Source: Macropodus opercularis (Eukaryota; Chordata; Actinopteri; Anabantiformes; Osphronemidae). Taken from it: a DNA stretch of 64,000 nucleotides. Shown here in pieces: positions 9,870-23,300 of this stretch. Location of the stretch: positions 310,001-374,000 of the forward strand of contig JAUCMP010000029.1 in NCBI GenBank assembly GCA_030770545.1, written 5' to 3'. The first letter of the stretch is position 1; each line of letters begins with the position of its first letter. The translations under genes were made by a program, and so were the position numbers. A model generated the notes under the pieces. The model saw nothing but the letters and a program-made list of their open reading frames with translations, did not search any database and was not told where the DNA came from.

Positions 9870-12800
9870 CTAATCAAACACAAAAACCAGTTTCCCTCCC
9901 TCTCCCACCATACACAATGAGTTGCTGGTGCACCACTTATCTTCAAAGCCTCCCCCCTCTGTTGTAAACAATGCTTTCATATAACTACAGAACATGTTTT
10001 TGCAAAATATCACCCTATCTACCTTCTTGCCCTTATACAGTGCGCTATTCCTGGCTACATACAAGATGTGTCGTGCAGTGCATAGCAGAAAGTTCACCAG
10101 ATCTCTGTTAACCAAACCGCTCTTCTCTTTGTTGTCTTCAAGCCCAAACACCCACACCCAGTCCCACCGCTCACCCTCTAGGTTACCCATGCCACACTTG
10201 TGTATTAATACTTCTCTCAGCCATTCCCTAAATCTCTTCACCACCCTGCACTCTAACAAAAAATGCTCAAAACACTCATCTTCTAAGCTACAAACTGCAC
10301 ACGTACGTGAAAAGAGACATTTGTCTATTTGATGTAACACTATGGAAACCGGGATGCGTCTGTGTCGTATTTTAAAGTTGCTGTTGAATATTTCTGCTGG
10401 AATCCAGTGTTTGTGTAAGTCGAGCCAGGATGGGTGCAGTAAAGTGGATGAAAAGAAGCGAGTCCAGTGTTGCAAGGCTGCCGGTGGTTTGAATACTGTG
10501 TGTCTGAAATGCTTGTACCAGAATTTGGGGGTCATGTTTTCAGGTGAGATGTCTGCATTTTGTGCCCAACAGAAGACCAGATCTCCCCCCTTGTCCTCCC
10601 CGTGCTTTAACGTGTCCCTCCACTCCTGAGGCAGGCCCTCTCGCACTGCTCTTATCACCTTGTTGATCCTGTCTCTCCTCACCCTGTGCCCTTCCGCTTT
10701 GAATTTCCCCACCACCAAATCAACATCAAATTCGCCTTTATTATTCAATAAGTCACCCACTCTACATATCACCTGACGTTCTACATTGCCTCCTATCAAA
10801 TTGCCCGCCGTTCCTAAAGAAGGATTGCCAAACACAGGCTGGTGTAAGATATCCTGCTTTCCCTGTGGGATGAAAACCAAGTGGGGCAGCGCTCTGCCCC
10901 ATGCTTCACCCAGTTCCCTGAATAAGAAGTCTCCTTCCCTAATCCCCCGTGCAAACAGTTTTGAACATAAATTGTATATACCACACCTTCCATTCTGGGT
11001 AATAAAGTCCTGAAAATAATCTTTCCAAATGTGCCCCCCTTCACCAACTAAAAATTTTTTAATCAAACCCATCCTCAGTGAAAATTTCTTGATGTATAGG
11101 TCGCATAAATCTAAACCTCCCTCTCCTCGTGCTCCAACTAATGTCCTACGTGCTATTCTAAAAGCCCTACCTTTCCAAAGAAAATCTGTGAATAACGTGT
11201 GGAGTCGTGCCAACACATCACCTGACATGTGGCAGACTTTCATCACATAAACCAGTTTGGGTATCAAGATTGCGTTAATTAATGTGGCCTTCCCTCTGAG
11301 GCCTAAACCTCTCATTTTCCACAGGTTTACTCTGCCCTGAATTTGTGCAGTCTGCTCTTCCCACATCTTGTGGGCGCAGAGCTGCCTGTCAGGACCGATG
11401 AGAGTGCCAAGCACTCTTATCATGCCATCTGCAGTCTGAAACCGTTGCCCAACCTCCCCTAGAAATGTGTTGGGACCAGTGGCCAGGACCGACTTGGAGT
11501 AATTTAGTTTGGCGCCCGACGCCTTCTGTAGTCTGTATTAAGCAGACTGATCGGCCTGTAGTTTGCCAGCTCCGACCTGGCACCTTTGTTTTTGAAGACC
11601 AAGGTAATCACACCTCCCAAAAAGGACTCTGCGCACCTGTCTTCCTCCTGCATGGCAGAGAACAGTCTGCAGAGGATCGGAATCAGCTGCTCTGCAAAAC
11701 CCTGAAAAAACTCAGCCGAGAGGCCGTCCGCCCCCGGGCTCTTTGCCTTTTTCAGCCCTGCTATTGCCGCCGCAACCTCTCGGGGCAGAATGCCACCGTC
11801 ACACATCGCTGCATCCTCAGGGCTGAGGGAGCAGCTGATGCTTCCCACTGCCCTATCTATGTGTTCTTGCGCTGTGTTCTGTGCAGTGAATAGATCAGTG
11901 TAGAAGTCGTGCACTGTTTGCAAAATTTCTATGTTGTCAGTCTGTATGTGTCCCGCTGCATCTTTTAACTCTGTGATATATGCCCGAGCCTGTCTCTTCT
12001 TCTCCAAACCCAGGAAGAAGGCGGTGCAGCGCTCCCCGTCAAGCATGTGTTGTGCCTTGCTACGGATCATTGCTCCCCTGCACCTGTCCTCTTCCATGGT
12101 TCTCAGCTGCTCCCTCAGCCCGAGATACACGCTCAGCGGACGGCTGGCATCCTCCCCGAGCAGCTCCAGCTCCCTGTGCAGACGGTCTCTCAGCTGAGTC
12201 TCTCTGTGGCTCTCTCTCTGCCTCTTCTCTCTGCTCCATGCGATGCAGCGCCGCTTAATTAACAACTTGGTGCGCTCCCACCACTCGACTATATCTACTA
12301 CAAACCTGCTTTCATCTGATAAACCAGAGAGAAGAGACTGCATCTTCTTAACAAATACAGCGTCATCCAGGAGGGCCGTGTTGAAACACCACAGCCCTCC
12401 GTTCCTCTGCCTGCCACCCTCTCCCAGAGTCACCTTTAGGGAGGCGTGATCGCTCCCTGCACTGAACTCGTATGAGCAGGCATTGAGTGTTCTTACCAGG
12501 CCGGCAGCTAGCAAACACAGGTCGATCCTGGTCTGCTTCAGACGTCCCAGCACAACTTGGCGCCGGGAGAAGGCTCGTGTGCTGGGGTTCTGACTCCTCC
12601 ACGCATCCACCAAGCAATACTCATCCATCCATTCATACATTGTTGTTCTGCTTGTGTCATTTTTGAAAATGTTATTTACCCCCACGTCCATCTTTGTCAG
12701 TACTACATTGAAATCTCCCACTATAATTGTGTTGTTATTTGTCCACTTCTTGCATTCATTAAAAACATTGCGTCTCTCCCTCTCATTATTAGGACCATAT

Positions 12801-13111
12801 ATATTTATCAGTCTATATTTTATGTTATTTTTCACAATATCTAATACAATCACCCTCCCCGCTGTGTCTTTATGGACTACATTCACACTTTCACACACAT
12901 TCTCACCTACAAACACAGCCACTCCTGCCGTGCCATTGCCAGAGAGGGAGTAAAAGAAACTTCCTCTCCAAAACGATCTGACCTCATTCACTACACTCTC
13001 ACTCCACCTACACTCTTGAACACACATCACATCACACTCCATGCGCTCACATATGTATTTCAGGCGGCTCAGTCTGGAAAGACCGCATAGATTTCTAGAT
13101 ATTATTTTCAT
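9870..13111 (-). pseudogene. Mutsu-like ORF2, reverse transcriptase core deleted
   Basis: Starts at the ATG at 13111 (MKIISRNLCGL), 42 bp after the ORF1 stop. The N-terminal endonuclease domain is complete, with VQECRWS, YGPNNE, VGDFNV and SDHASLKV. The frame runs to 11504, where ANYRPISLLNTDY is followed by a few out-of-frame residues and a stop. The rest (VLGTLIGPDRQL to the C-terminal end at 9870) is open in another frame from 11423, including the C-terminal zinc motif CAVCSLEDECFEHFLLEC. Comparison with the intact copy shows a net loss of 547 bp with a junction near 11526. The loss removes the palm Asp block, the RQGCPLS block and the YADD catalytic pair. The copy cannot make an active reverse transcriptase. 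Confidence 0.93.
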
Positions 13112-13153
13112 TTTCTAGGTGGAGAGACGCATCATACACATACACAGTCATTC

Positions 13154-14739
13154 TCATGAAGCTTTTCCTTTTACTTTCTTCCTGCTCTTGCTGCGCTTGT
13201 CCCTCACTGCCTCCACCACCTCCATGTCCACGTCAGACGTGGGAGAGGTGCATCTGGAGGCGGAACGGCTCTCACTCTCTTTCCCGACTTCCCTCGATGC
13301 GCTCGCCCTCTTTTTACTCTCGCTCGGCAGTGCTTTTGCGTCCGCTCGGTGTAGCCGTGGCACCGCCATCTCGCCACTCACACAGGCCATTACTCCATCC
13401 ATACTCGGGCCAACCTTAATATGCTCTTGCTGGGTTGCCTGCTCTATGGCTGGTGCAGTTTCACTACTATAGTCATCCAGTGCCTGCTCCCCCTCCTCCT
13501 CACTCCATGACACATCCGACTCGAGCAGGCTCTCAGCATCAAACTCCACTCTCCCTTCTTGTGAAGAAGCAGCAGCCTGCTCCTCATTTTCACTCACACA
13601 CACACAATTAGCCTCAGCATTGTGACATTCCACGCACCTTTTTCCCCATGCCCCACACTCTCGTGCATAATGTCCCTGCTTGTTACACATGAAGCAAGTG
13701 AAGTCTGGGCAGTCTCTGACAATGTGACCAGGCTGTAAACACATTCTGCAGACCTTCTGCTGATTATTGTGGATTACTCTGAAGTATTCTGGTCCAGTGG
13801 CAGTCATAAATTTGGCAGAGTATGGCAATGATTGTACTTGATCTGTGAATTTAACTTTCACAAACCTTGTGCCGTCTGCCACGTCCGTTCCCGGCCACAT
13901 CCTGCGTTTGATTGGTGAGACTGCTGTAACTTTCCATGTGTGCAGTTTATCAATGATGTCTTCATCCATGATGTAGGCTGGAAGATTCAGGAACGAGACG
14001 ACAAGCTCGTCGACGGCTAGAGACTTGGCCATGACAACTGCCGAGCCAATTTTCAGACCATCTAGGAGTCTCTTTTTCCCTGCCTCGCTCCTGAGTGTGA
14101 TCTCATATTTCCTTGCACCAGTTTCACGCAGGGCAACAACTCCCCCGCACACGTCCCTTATTGCTCTCAAAAGTTCAATTGTTTTCACATTTTCCGTTCC
14201 CAGAAGTCTTTTTCATATTTTCTCAAGCTTCCGCTGTTGGCAGTCAAGCTGCTGTTGTGATGTCCCGTGTCCGTTTCTCTGTGCCGTGGTCCTCCTTCAA
14301 AGCCTGTCGCTTCTCCAGCAGCGTCCGTAGCTCTTTGTACCACCTGCCGCATCTCAGATTCCTTTCTCCCATCTGCTTTTCCGCTCTCTCCGCTCTTGTC
14401 GGCCGCAGCTGTTGGCTGGGTTCTCCCTGTAGCCCCAGTCTGCCTACTTTCATCCGCTCCTGTTGCTGCAGCACAGCGTCTCCCCACCGTCGGCAGCGCT
14501 GCCTCCGCTACTTTCCCGGCAGCCATTGTTCGTGGCTGGGCTGCCTCGCTTGTTCTCAGCGCTCTACTGCTCGCTCCTTTTCGCTGCTCTCCTGTGCTTC
14601 TTGAAGACTCGGCGAAGACTTCACCATCTCGGTTCTCTCCCTCCAACCCCGCTTCAGCTTGGCTCATCCGGCCAGAGGTAGAATGCTCCACTATCTGCCG
14701 TTTTCCAAGCTTTGCACGCTCAGGCCTGCCGGCCTCCAT
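13154..14739 (-). pseudogene. Mutsu-like ORF1 (zinc-knuckle RNA-binding protein), frameshifted
   Basis: The ATG at 14739 (MEAGRPERAKLGKRQ) is placed by comparison with the second copy; the open frame extends upstream but without conservation. The first part runs to 14185 and the second is open from 14188 in another frame. The residues between KYEK and LLGTENVKTIELL of the intact copy are shortened, so a small deletion of roughly 22 bp near 14200 is the likely cause. The C-terminal part keeps two zinc knuckles, CRMCLQPGHIVRDC and CFMCNKQGHYAREC, plus a third Cys-rich motif (CVECHNAEANCVC), as in other Tx1-group ORF1 proteins, which bind LINE RNA. Confidence 0.88.
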
Positions 14740-15009
14740 AGCAAAATCAAAAAGAAAAATACCGGCTTCCACCGTGGCGTCCCTCTGACTCCGAGGGGCA
14801 ACAAAGAAAAAAATACAACAAAAAGCGCCCCCGAACAGAATAATCCGCCGGGGGGATAAAAGTACACACTGACAAAACCAAAAATCACGATCAAAAGATA
14901 GGAGAAAAACACCATAGACAAACAAAAAACCACACCAGCAAAGAAAAACTGGGTGGCTACTGGGTGGTGCTCACTGGTGCTTCCACTTCCTGGTTTGCTC
15001 ATGCACAGC

Positions 15010-15031
15010 TGAAGGTGGTATGGCCGTAAGC
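15010..15031 (-). pseudogene. 5S rRNA gene split by the first Mutsu-like LINE, 5' part
   Basis: RNA positions 1-22 of the 5S gene whose remainder is at 9543-9637. It keeps the upstream promoter (class A1, GACGTAA) but has no internal control region. A Pol III transcript starting here would enter the LINE 5' UTR. Confidence 0.93.
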
Positions 15032-15173
15032 GAGAAATTGTTACCTCATTACGTCATTTGAAGGCGACAACACGTCAGAATGTCATGACAGTCACGACTG
15101 TTACCTCATCAAAGTCATCTGCGTTACCAAAAAGGAGAATCACCCAATGTTGCGTTGAAAAATAACAGAAAAG

Positions 15174-18100
15174 GCTTACAGCACCTGCTATTCCCAGGCG
15201 GTCTCCCGTCCAAGTACTAGCCAGGCCCTACCTTGCTTGGCTTCCGAGTTCGAATGAGATCGGGCACGTTGAAGGTGGTATGGCTGTAAGCGACAAAACT
15301 GTACCACATTATATCTTTTGAAGGAGACTATATGTCAGACTGTCACAACTATCTACTCATCAAGGACATATGTGTAACCAAGATGGAGAATCACCCAATG
15401 TTGCGTTGAAAAAGAAAAGAAAAGGCTTACAGCACCTGGTATTCCCAGGCGGTCTCCCGTCCAAGTACTAGCCAGGCCCTACCTTGCTTGGCTTCCGAGT
15501 TCGAATGAGATCGGGCACGTTGAAGGTGGTATGGCCGTAAGCAACAAACCTGTACCACATTATATCTTTTGAAGGCGACTATATGTCAGACTGTCACTAC
15601 TATCTGCTCATCAAGGACATATGTGTAACCAAGATGGAGAATCACCCAATGTTGCGTTGAAAGAGAAAAGAAAAGGCTTAGAGCACCTGGTATTCCCAGG
15701 CGGTCTCCCGTCCAAGTACTAGCCAGGCCCTACCTTGCTTGGCTTCCGAGTTCGAATGAAATCGGGCACGTTGAAGGTGGTATGGCCGTAAGCGACAAAT
15801 TGTTACCTCAATATGTCTTTTGAAGGCGACAACACGTCAGAATGTCATGACAGTCACGACTGTTACCTCATCAATGTCATCTGTGTAACCAAGATGGAGA
15901 ATCACCCAATGTTGCGTTGAAAGAGAAAAGAAAAGGCTTACAGCACCTGGTATTCCCAGGCGGTCTCCCGTCCAAGTACAAGCCAGGCCCTACCTTGCTT
16001 GGCTTCCGAGTTCGAATGAGATCGGGCACGTTGAAGGTGGAATGGCCGTAAGCGAGAAATTGTTACCTCATTACGTCATTTGAAGGTGACAACAAGTCAG
16101 AATGTCATGACAGTCACGACTGTTACTTCATCAAGGTCATCTGCGTTACCAAAAAGGAGAATCACCCAATGTTGCGTTGAAAAATAACAGAAAAGGCTTA
16201 CAGCACCTGGTATTCCCAGGCGGTCTTCCATCCAAGTACTAGCCAGGCCCTACCTTGCTTGGCTTCCGAGGTCGAATGAGATCAGGCACGTTGAAGGTGG
16301 TATGGCCGTAAGCGACAAACCTGTACCACATTATATCTTTTGAAGGTGACTATATGTCAGACTGTCACAACTATCTGCTCATCAAGGACATAAGTGTAAC
16401 CAAGATGGAGAATCACCCAATGTTGCGTTGAAAGAGAAAAGAAAAGGCTTACAGCACCTGGTATTCCCAGGCGGTCTCCCGTCCAAGTACTAGCCAGGCC
16501 CTACCTTGCTTGGCTTCCGAGTTCGAATGAGATCGGGCACGTTGAAGGTGGTATGGCCGTAAGCGACAAGTTGTTACCTCAATATGTCTTTTGAAGGCGA
16601 CAACACGTCAGAATGTCATCAGAGTCACGACTGTTACCTCATCAAGGTCATCTGTGTATCCAATATGGAGAATCACCAAATGTTGCATTGAAAAAGAACA
16701 GAAAAGGCTTACAGCACCTGGTATTCCCAGGCAGTCTCCCGTCCAAGTACTAGCCAGGCCCTACCTTGCTTGGCTTCCGAGGTCGAATGAGATCGGGCAC
16801 GTTGAAGGTGGTATGGCCGTAAGCGACAAATTGTTACCTCAATATGTCTTTTGAAGGCGACAACACGTCAGAATGTCATGACAGTCACGACTGTTACCTC
16901 ATCAATGTCATCTGTGTAACCAAGATGGAGAATCACCCAATGTTGCGTTGAAAAAGAAAAGAAAAGGCTTACAGCACCTGGTATTCACAGGCGGTCTCCC
17001 GTCCAAGTACTAGCCAGGCCCTACCTTGCTTGGCTTCCGAGGTCGAATGAGATCAGGCACGTTGAAGGTGGTATGGCCGTAAGCAAGTAATTGTTACCTC
17101 ATTACGTCATTTGAAGGCGAAAACACGTCAGAATGTCATGACAGTCACAACTGTTACCTCATCAAGGTCATCTGCGTTACTAAAAAGGAGAATCACCTAA
17201 TGTTGCGTTGAAAAATAACAGAAAAGGCTTACAGCACCTGGTATTCCCAGGCAGTCTCCCGACCAAGTACTAGCCAGGCCCTACCTTGCTTGGCTTCCGA
17301 GTTCGAATGAGATCGGGCACATTGAAGGTGGTATAGCCGTAAGCGAGAAATTGTTACCTTATTATGTCTTTTGAAGGCGACTATATGTCAGACTGTCACA
17401 ACTATGTGCTCATCAAGGACATATGTGTAACCAAGATGGAGAATCACCCAATGTTGCGTTGAAAGAGAAAAGAAAAGGCTTACAGCACCTGGTATTCCCA
17501 GGCGGTCTCCCGACCAAGTACTAACCAGGCCCTACCTTGCTTGGCTTCAGAGTTCGAATGAGATCGGGCACGTTGAAGGTGGTATGGCCATAAGCGACAA
17601 ACCTGTACCACATTATATCTTTTGAAGGTGACTATATGTCAGACTGTCACAACTATCTGCTCATCAATGACATATGTGTAACCAAGATGGAGAATCACCC
17701 AATGTTGCGTTGAAAGAGAAAAGAAAAGGCTTACAGCACCTGGTATTCCCAGGCAGTCTCCCGTCCAAGTACTAGCCAGGCCCTACCTTGATTGGCTTCC
17801 GAGGTCGAATGAGATCGGGCACTTTGAAGGTGGTATGGCCGTAAGCGAGAAATTGTTACCTCATTACGTCATTTGAAGGCGACAACACGTCAGAATGTCA
17901 TGACAGTCACGACTGTTACCTCATCAATGTCATCTGTGTAACCAAGATGGAGAATCACCCAATGTTGCATTGAAAGAGAAAAGAAAAGGCTTACAGCACC
18001 TGGTATTCCCAGGCGGTCTCCCGTCCAAGTACTAGCCAGGCCCTACCTTGCTTGGCTTCCGAGTTCGAATGAGATCGGGCACGTTGAAGGTGGTATGGCC

Positions 18101-20168
18101 ATAAGCGACAAACCTGTACCACATTATATCTTTTGAAGGCGACTATATGTCAGACTGTCACTACTATCTGCTCATCAAGGACATATGTGTAACCAAGATG
18201 GAGAATCACCCAATGTTGCGTTGAAAGAGAAAAGAAAAGGCTTACAGCACCTGGTATTCCCAGGCAGTCTCCCGTCCAAGTACTAGCCAGGCCCTACCTT
18301 GATTGGCTTCCGAGGTCGAATGAGCTCGGGCACGTTGAAGGTGGTATGGCCGTAAGCGAGAAATAGTTACCTCATTACGTCATTTGAAGGCGACAACACG
18401 TCAGAATGTCATGACAGTCACGACTGTTACCTCATCAATGTCATCTGTGTAACCAAGATGGAGAATCACCCAATGTTGCATTGAAAGAGAAAAGAAAAGG
18501 CTTACAGCACCTGGTATTCCCAGGCGGTCTCCCGTCCAAGTACTAACCAGGCCCTACCTTGCTTGGCTTCAGAGTTCGAATGAGATCGGGCACGTTGAAG
18601 GTGGTATGGCCATAAGCGACAAACCTGTACCACATTATATCTTTTGAAGGTGACTATATGTCAGACTGTCACAACTATCTGCTCATCAATGACATATGTG
18701 TAACCAAGATGGAGAATCACCCAATGTTGCGTTGAAAGAGAAAAGAAAAGGCTTACAGCACCTGGTATTCCCAGGCGGTCTCCCGTCCAAGTACTAGCCA
18801 GGCCCTACCTTGCTTGGCTTCCGAGTTCGAATGAGATCGGGCACGTTGAAGGTGGTATGGCCGTAAGCGACAAGTTATTACCTCAATATGTCTTTTGAAG
18901 GCGACAACACGTCAGAATGTCATCACAGTCACGACTGTTACCTCATCAAGGTCATCTGTGTATCCAATATGGAGAATCACCAAATGTTGCATTGAAAAAG
19001 AACAGAAAAGGCTTACAGCACCTGGTATTCCCAGGCAGTCTCCCGTCCAAGTACTAGCCAGGCCCTACCTTGCTTGGCTTCCGAGGTCGAATGAGATCGG
19101 GCACGTTGAAGGTGGTATGGCCGTAAGCTACAAATTGTTACCTCAATATGTCTTTTGAAGGCGACAACACGTCAGAATGTCATGACAGTCACGACTGTTA
19201 CCTCATCAATGTCATCTGTGTAACCAAGATGGAGAATCACCCAATGTTGCGTTGAAAGAGAAAAGAAAAGGCTTACAGCACCTGGTATTCCTAGGCGGTC
19301 TCCCGTCCAAGTACTAGCCAGGCCCTACCTTGCTTGGCTTCCGAGTTCGAATGAGATCGGGCACGTTGAAGGTGGTATGGCCGTAAGCGACAAGTTGTTA
19401 CCTCAATATGTCTTTTGAAGGCGACAACACGTCAGAATGTCATCAGAGTCACGACTGTTACCTCATCAAGGTCATCTGTGTATCCAATATGGAGAATCAC
19501 CAAATGTTGCATTGAAAAAGAACAGAAAAGGCTTACAGCACCTGGTATTCCCAGGCAGTCTCCCGTCCAAGTACTAGCCAGGCCCTACCTTGCTTGGCTT
19601 CCGAGGTCGAATGAGATCGGGCACGTTGAAGGTGGTATGGCCGTAAGCGACAAATTGTTACCTCAATATGTCTTTTGAAGGCGACAACACGTCAGAATGT
19701 CATGACAGTCACGACTGTTACCTCATCAATGTCATCTGTGTAACCAAGATGGAGAATCACCCAATGTTGCGTTGAAAAAGAAAAGAAAAGGCTTACAGCA
19801 CCTGGTATTCACAGGCGGTCTCCCGTCCAAGTACTAGCCAGGCCCTACCTTGCTTGGCTTCCGAGGTCGAATGAGATCAGGCACGTTGAAGGTGGTATGG
19901 CCGTAAGCAAGTAATTGTTACCTCATTACGTCATTTGAAGGCGAAAACACGTCAGAATGTCATGACAGTCACAACTGTTACCTCATCAAGGTCATCTGCG
20001 TTACTAAAAAGGAGAATCACCTAATGTTGCGTTGAAAAATAACAGAAAAGGCTTACAGCACCTGGTATTCCCAGGCAGTCTCCCGACCAAGTACTAGCCA
20101 GGCCCTACCTTGCTTGGCTTCCGAGTTCGAATGAGATCGGGCACATTGAAGGTGGTATAGCCGTAAGC
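15174..20168 (-). rRNA. 5S rRNA gene cluster, 20 genes
   Basis: Twenty 118-bp minus-strand 5S genes with left ends at 15174, 15425, 15676, 15936, 16196, 16447, 16707, 16967, 17227, 17478, 17729, 17989, 18240, 18500, 18751, 19011, 19271, 19531, 19791 and 20051. The genes at 16707, 19011 and 19531 follow a rare 3' flank (AAAAAGAACAGAAAAGG on the plus strand). Genes at 17227 and 20051 share linked changes (CCCGACCAAG and TATAGCCG), marking a duplicated block with an offset of 2,824 bp. Box A G56-to-T occurs at 17729 and 18240. Confidence 0.95.
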
Positions 20169-20301
20169 GAGAAATTGTTACCTTATTATGTCTTTTGAAG
20201 GCGACTATATGTCAGACTGTCACAACTATGTGCTCATCAAGGACATATGTGTAACCAAGATGGAGAATCACCCAATGTTGCGTTGAAAGAGAAAAGAAAA
20301 G

Positions 20302-23300
20302 GCTTACAGCACCTGGTATTCCCAGGCGGTCTCCCGTCCAAGTACTAACCAGGCCCTACCTTGCTTGGCTTCAGAGTTCGAATGAGATCGGGCACGTTGA
20401 AGGTGGTATGGCCATAAGCGACAAACCTGTACCACATTATATCTTTTGAAGGTGACTATATGTCAGACTATCACAACTATCTGCTCATCAATGACATATG
20501 TGTAACCAAGATGGAGAATCACCCAATGTTGCGTTGAAAGAGAAAAGAAAAGGCTTACAGCACCTGGTATTCCCAGGCGGTCTCCCGTCCAAGTACTAGC
20601 CAGGCCCTACCTTGCTTGGCTTCCGAGTTCGAATGAGATCGGGCACGTTGAAGGTGGTATGGCCATAAGCGACAAACCTGTACCACATTATATCTTTTGA
20701 AGGCGACTATATGTCAGACTGTCACTACTATCTGCTCATCAAGGACATATGTGTAACCAAGATGGAGAATCACCCAATGTTGCGTTGAAAGAGAAAAGAA
20801 AAGGCTTACAGCACCTGGTATTCCCAGGCAGTCTCCCGTCCAAGTACTAGCCAGGCCCTACCTTGATTGGCTTCCGAGGTCGAATGAGCTCGGGCACGTT
20901 GAAGGTGGTATGGCCGTAAGCGAGAAATTGTTACCTCATTACGTCATTTGAAGGCGACAACACGTCAGAATGTCATGACAGTCACGACTGTTACCTCATC
21001 AATGTCATCTGTGTAACCAAGATGGAGAATCACCCAATGTTGCATTGAAAGAGAAAAGAAAAGGCTTACAGCACCTGGTATTCCCAGGCGGTCTCCCGTC
21101 CAAGTACTAACCAGGCCCTACCTTGCTTGGCTTCAGAGTTCGAATGAGATCGGGCACGTTGAAGGTGGTATGGCCATAAGCGACAAACCTGTACCACATT
21201 ATATCTTTTGAAGGTGACTATATGTCAGACTGTCACAACTATCTGCTCATCAATGACATATGTGTAACCAAGATGGAGAATCACCCAATGTTGCGTTGAA
21301 AGAGAAAAGAAAAGGCTTACAGCACCTGGTATTCCCAGGCGGTCTCCCGTCCAAGTACTAGCCAGGCCCTACCTTGCTTGGCTTCCGAGTTCGAATGAGA
21401 TCGGGCACGTTGAAGGTGGTATGGCCGTAAGCGACAAGTTATTACCTCAATATGTCTTTTGAAGGCGACAACACGTCAGAATGTCATCACAGTCACGACT
21501 GTTACCTCATCAAGGTCATCTGTGTATCCAATATGGAGAATCACCAAATGTTGCATTGAAAAAGAACAGAAAAGGCTTACAGCACCTGGTATTCCCAGGC
21601 AGTCTCCCGTCCAAGTACTAGCCAGGCCCTACCTTGCTTGGCTTCCGAGGTCGAATGAGATCGGGCACGTTGAAGGTGGTATGGCCGTAAGCGACAAATT
21701 GTTACCTCAATATGTCTTTTGAAGGCGACAACACGTCAGAATGTCATGACAGTCACGACTGTTACCTCATCAATGTCATCTGTGTAACCAAGATGGAGAA
21801 TCACCCAATGTTGCGTTGAAAGAGAAAAGAAAAGGCTTACAGCACCTGGTATTCACAGGCGGTCTCCCGTCCAAGTACTAGCCAGGCCCTACCTTGCTTG
21901 GCTTCCGAGGTCGAATGAGATCAGGCACGTTGAAGGTGGTATGGCCGTAAGCAAGTAATTGTTACCTCATTACGTCATTTGAAGGCGAAAACACGTCAGA
22001 ATGTCATGACAGTCACAACTGTTACCTCATCAAGGTCATCTGCGTTACTAAAAAGGAGAATCACCTAATGTTGCGTTGAAAAATAACAGAAAAGGCTTAC
22101 AGCACCTGGTATTCCCAGGCAGTCTCCCGACCAAGTACTAGCCAGGCCCTACCTTGCTTGGCTTCCGAGTTCGAATGAGATCGGGCACATTGAAGGTGGT
22201 ATAGCCGTAAGCGAGAAATTGTTACCTTATTATGTCTTTTGAAGGCGACTATATGTCAGACTGTCACAACTATCTGCTCATCAATGACATATGTGTAACC
22301 AAGATGGAGAATCACCCAATGTTGCATTGAAAGAGAAAAGAAAAGGCTTACAGCACCTGGTATTCCCAGGCGGTCTCCCGTCCAAGTACTAGCCAGGCCC
22401 TACCTTGCTTGGCTTCCGAGTTCGAATGAGATCGGGCACGTTAAAGGTGGTATGGCCATAAGCGACAAACCTGTACCACATTATATCTTTTGAAGGTGAC
22501 TATATGTCAGACTGTCACAACTATCTGCTCATCAATGACATATGTGTAACCAAGATGGAGAATCACCCAATGTTGCGTTGAAAGAGAAAAGAAAAGGCTT
22601 ACAGCACCTGGTATTCCCAGGCGGTCTCCCGTCCAAGTACTAACCAGGCCCTACCTTGCTTGGCTTCAGAGTTCGAATGAGATCGGGCACGTTGAAGGTG
22701 GTATGGCCGTAAGCGACAAACCTGTACCACATTATATCTTTTGAAGGTGACTATATGTCAGACTGTCACAACTATCTGCTCATCAATGACATATGTGTAA
22801 CCAAGATGGAGAATCACCCAATGTTGCATTGAAAAAGAACAGAAAAGGCTTACAGCACCTGGTATTCCCAGGCAGTCTCCCGTCCAAGTACTAGCCAGGC
22901 CCTACCTTGCTTGGCTTCCGAGGTCGAATGAGATCGGGCACGTTGAAGGTGGTATGGTCGTAAGCGACAAATTGTTACCTCAATATGTCTTTTGAAGGCG
23001 ACAACACGTCAGAATGTCATGACAGTCACGACTGTTACCTCATCAATGTCATCTGTGTAACCAAGATGGAGAATCACCCAATGTTGCGTTGAAAGAGAAA
23101 AGAAAAGGCTTACAGCACCTTGTATTCACAGGCGGTCTCCCGTCCAAGTACTAGCCAGGCCCTACCTTGCTTGGCTTCCGAGGTCGAATGAGATCAGGCA
23201 CGTTGAAGGTGGTATGGCCGTAAGCAAGTAATTGTTACCTCATTACGTCATTTGAAGGCGAAAACACGTCAGAATGTCATGACAGTCACAACTGTTACCT

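Larger units (their letters stand above)
9638..15009 (-). mobile_element. Mutsu-like (Tx1-group) LINE in a 5S gene, defective
   Basis: A 5.4-kb non-LTR retrotransposon in the same orientation as the 5S gene it interrupts, between RNA positions 23 and 24. The 3' end is a 13-nt A run (T run at 9638-9650 on the plus strand) preceded by GATAATAAAAGAC, which includes AATAAA. Order on the minus strand: 5' UTR (about 14740-15009), ORF1 with zinc knuckles, ORF2 with endonuclease and reverse transcriptase, 3' UTR (9651-9869, A/T-rich, nothing else seen). No clear target duplication remains. Tx1-group LINEs that insert specifically in 5S genes are known from zebrafish under the name Mutsu; family membership here is inferred from target, orientation and ORF2 type. 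Compared with the copy at 41896-47842 it lacks about 550 bp of ORF2. Confidence 0.93.
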
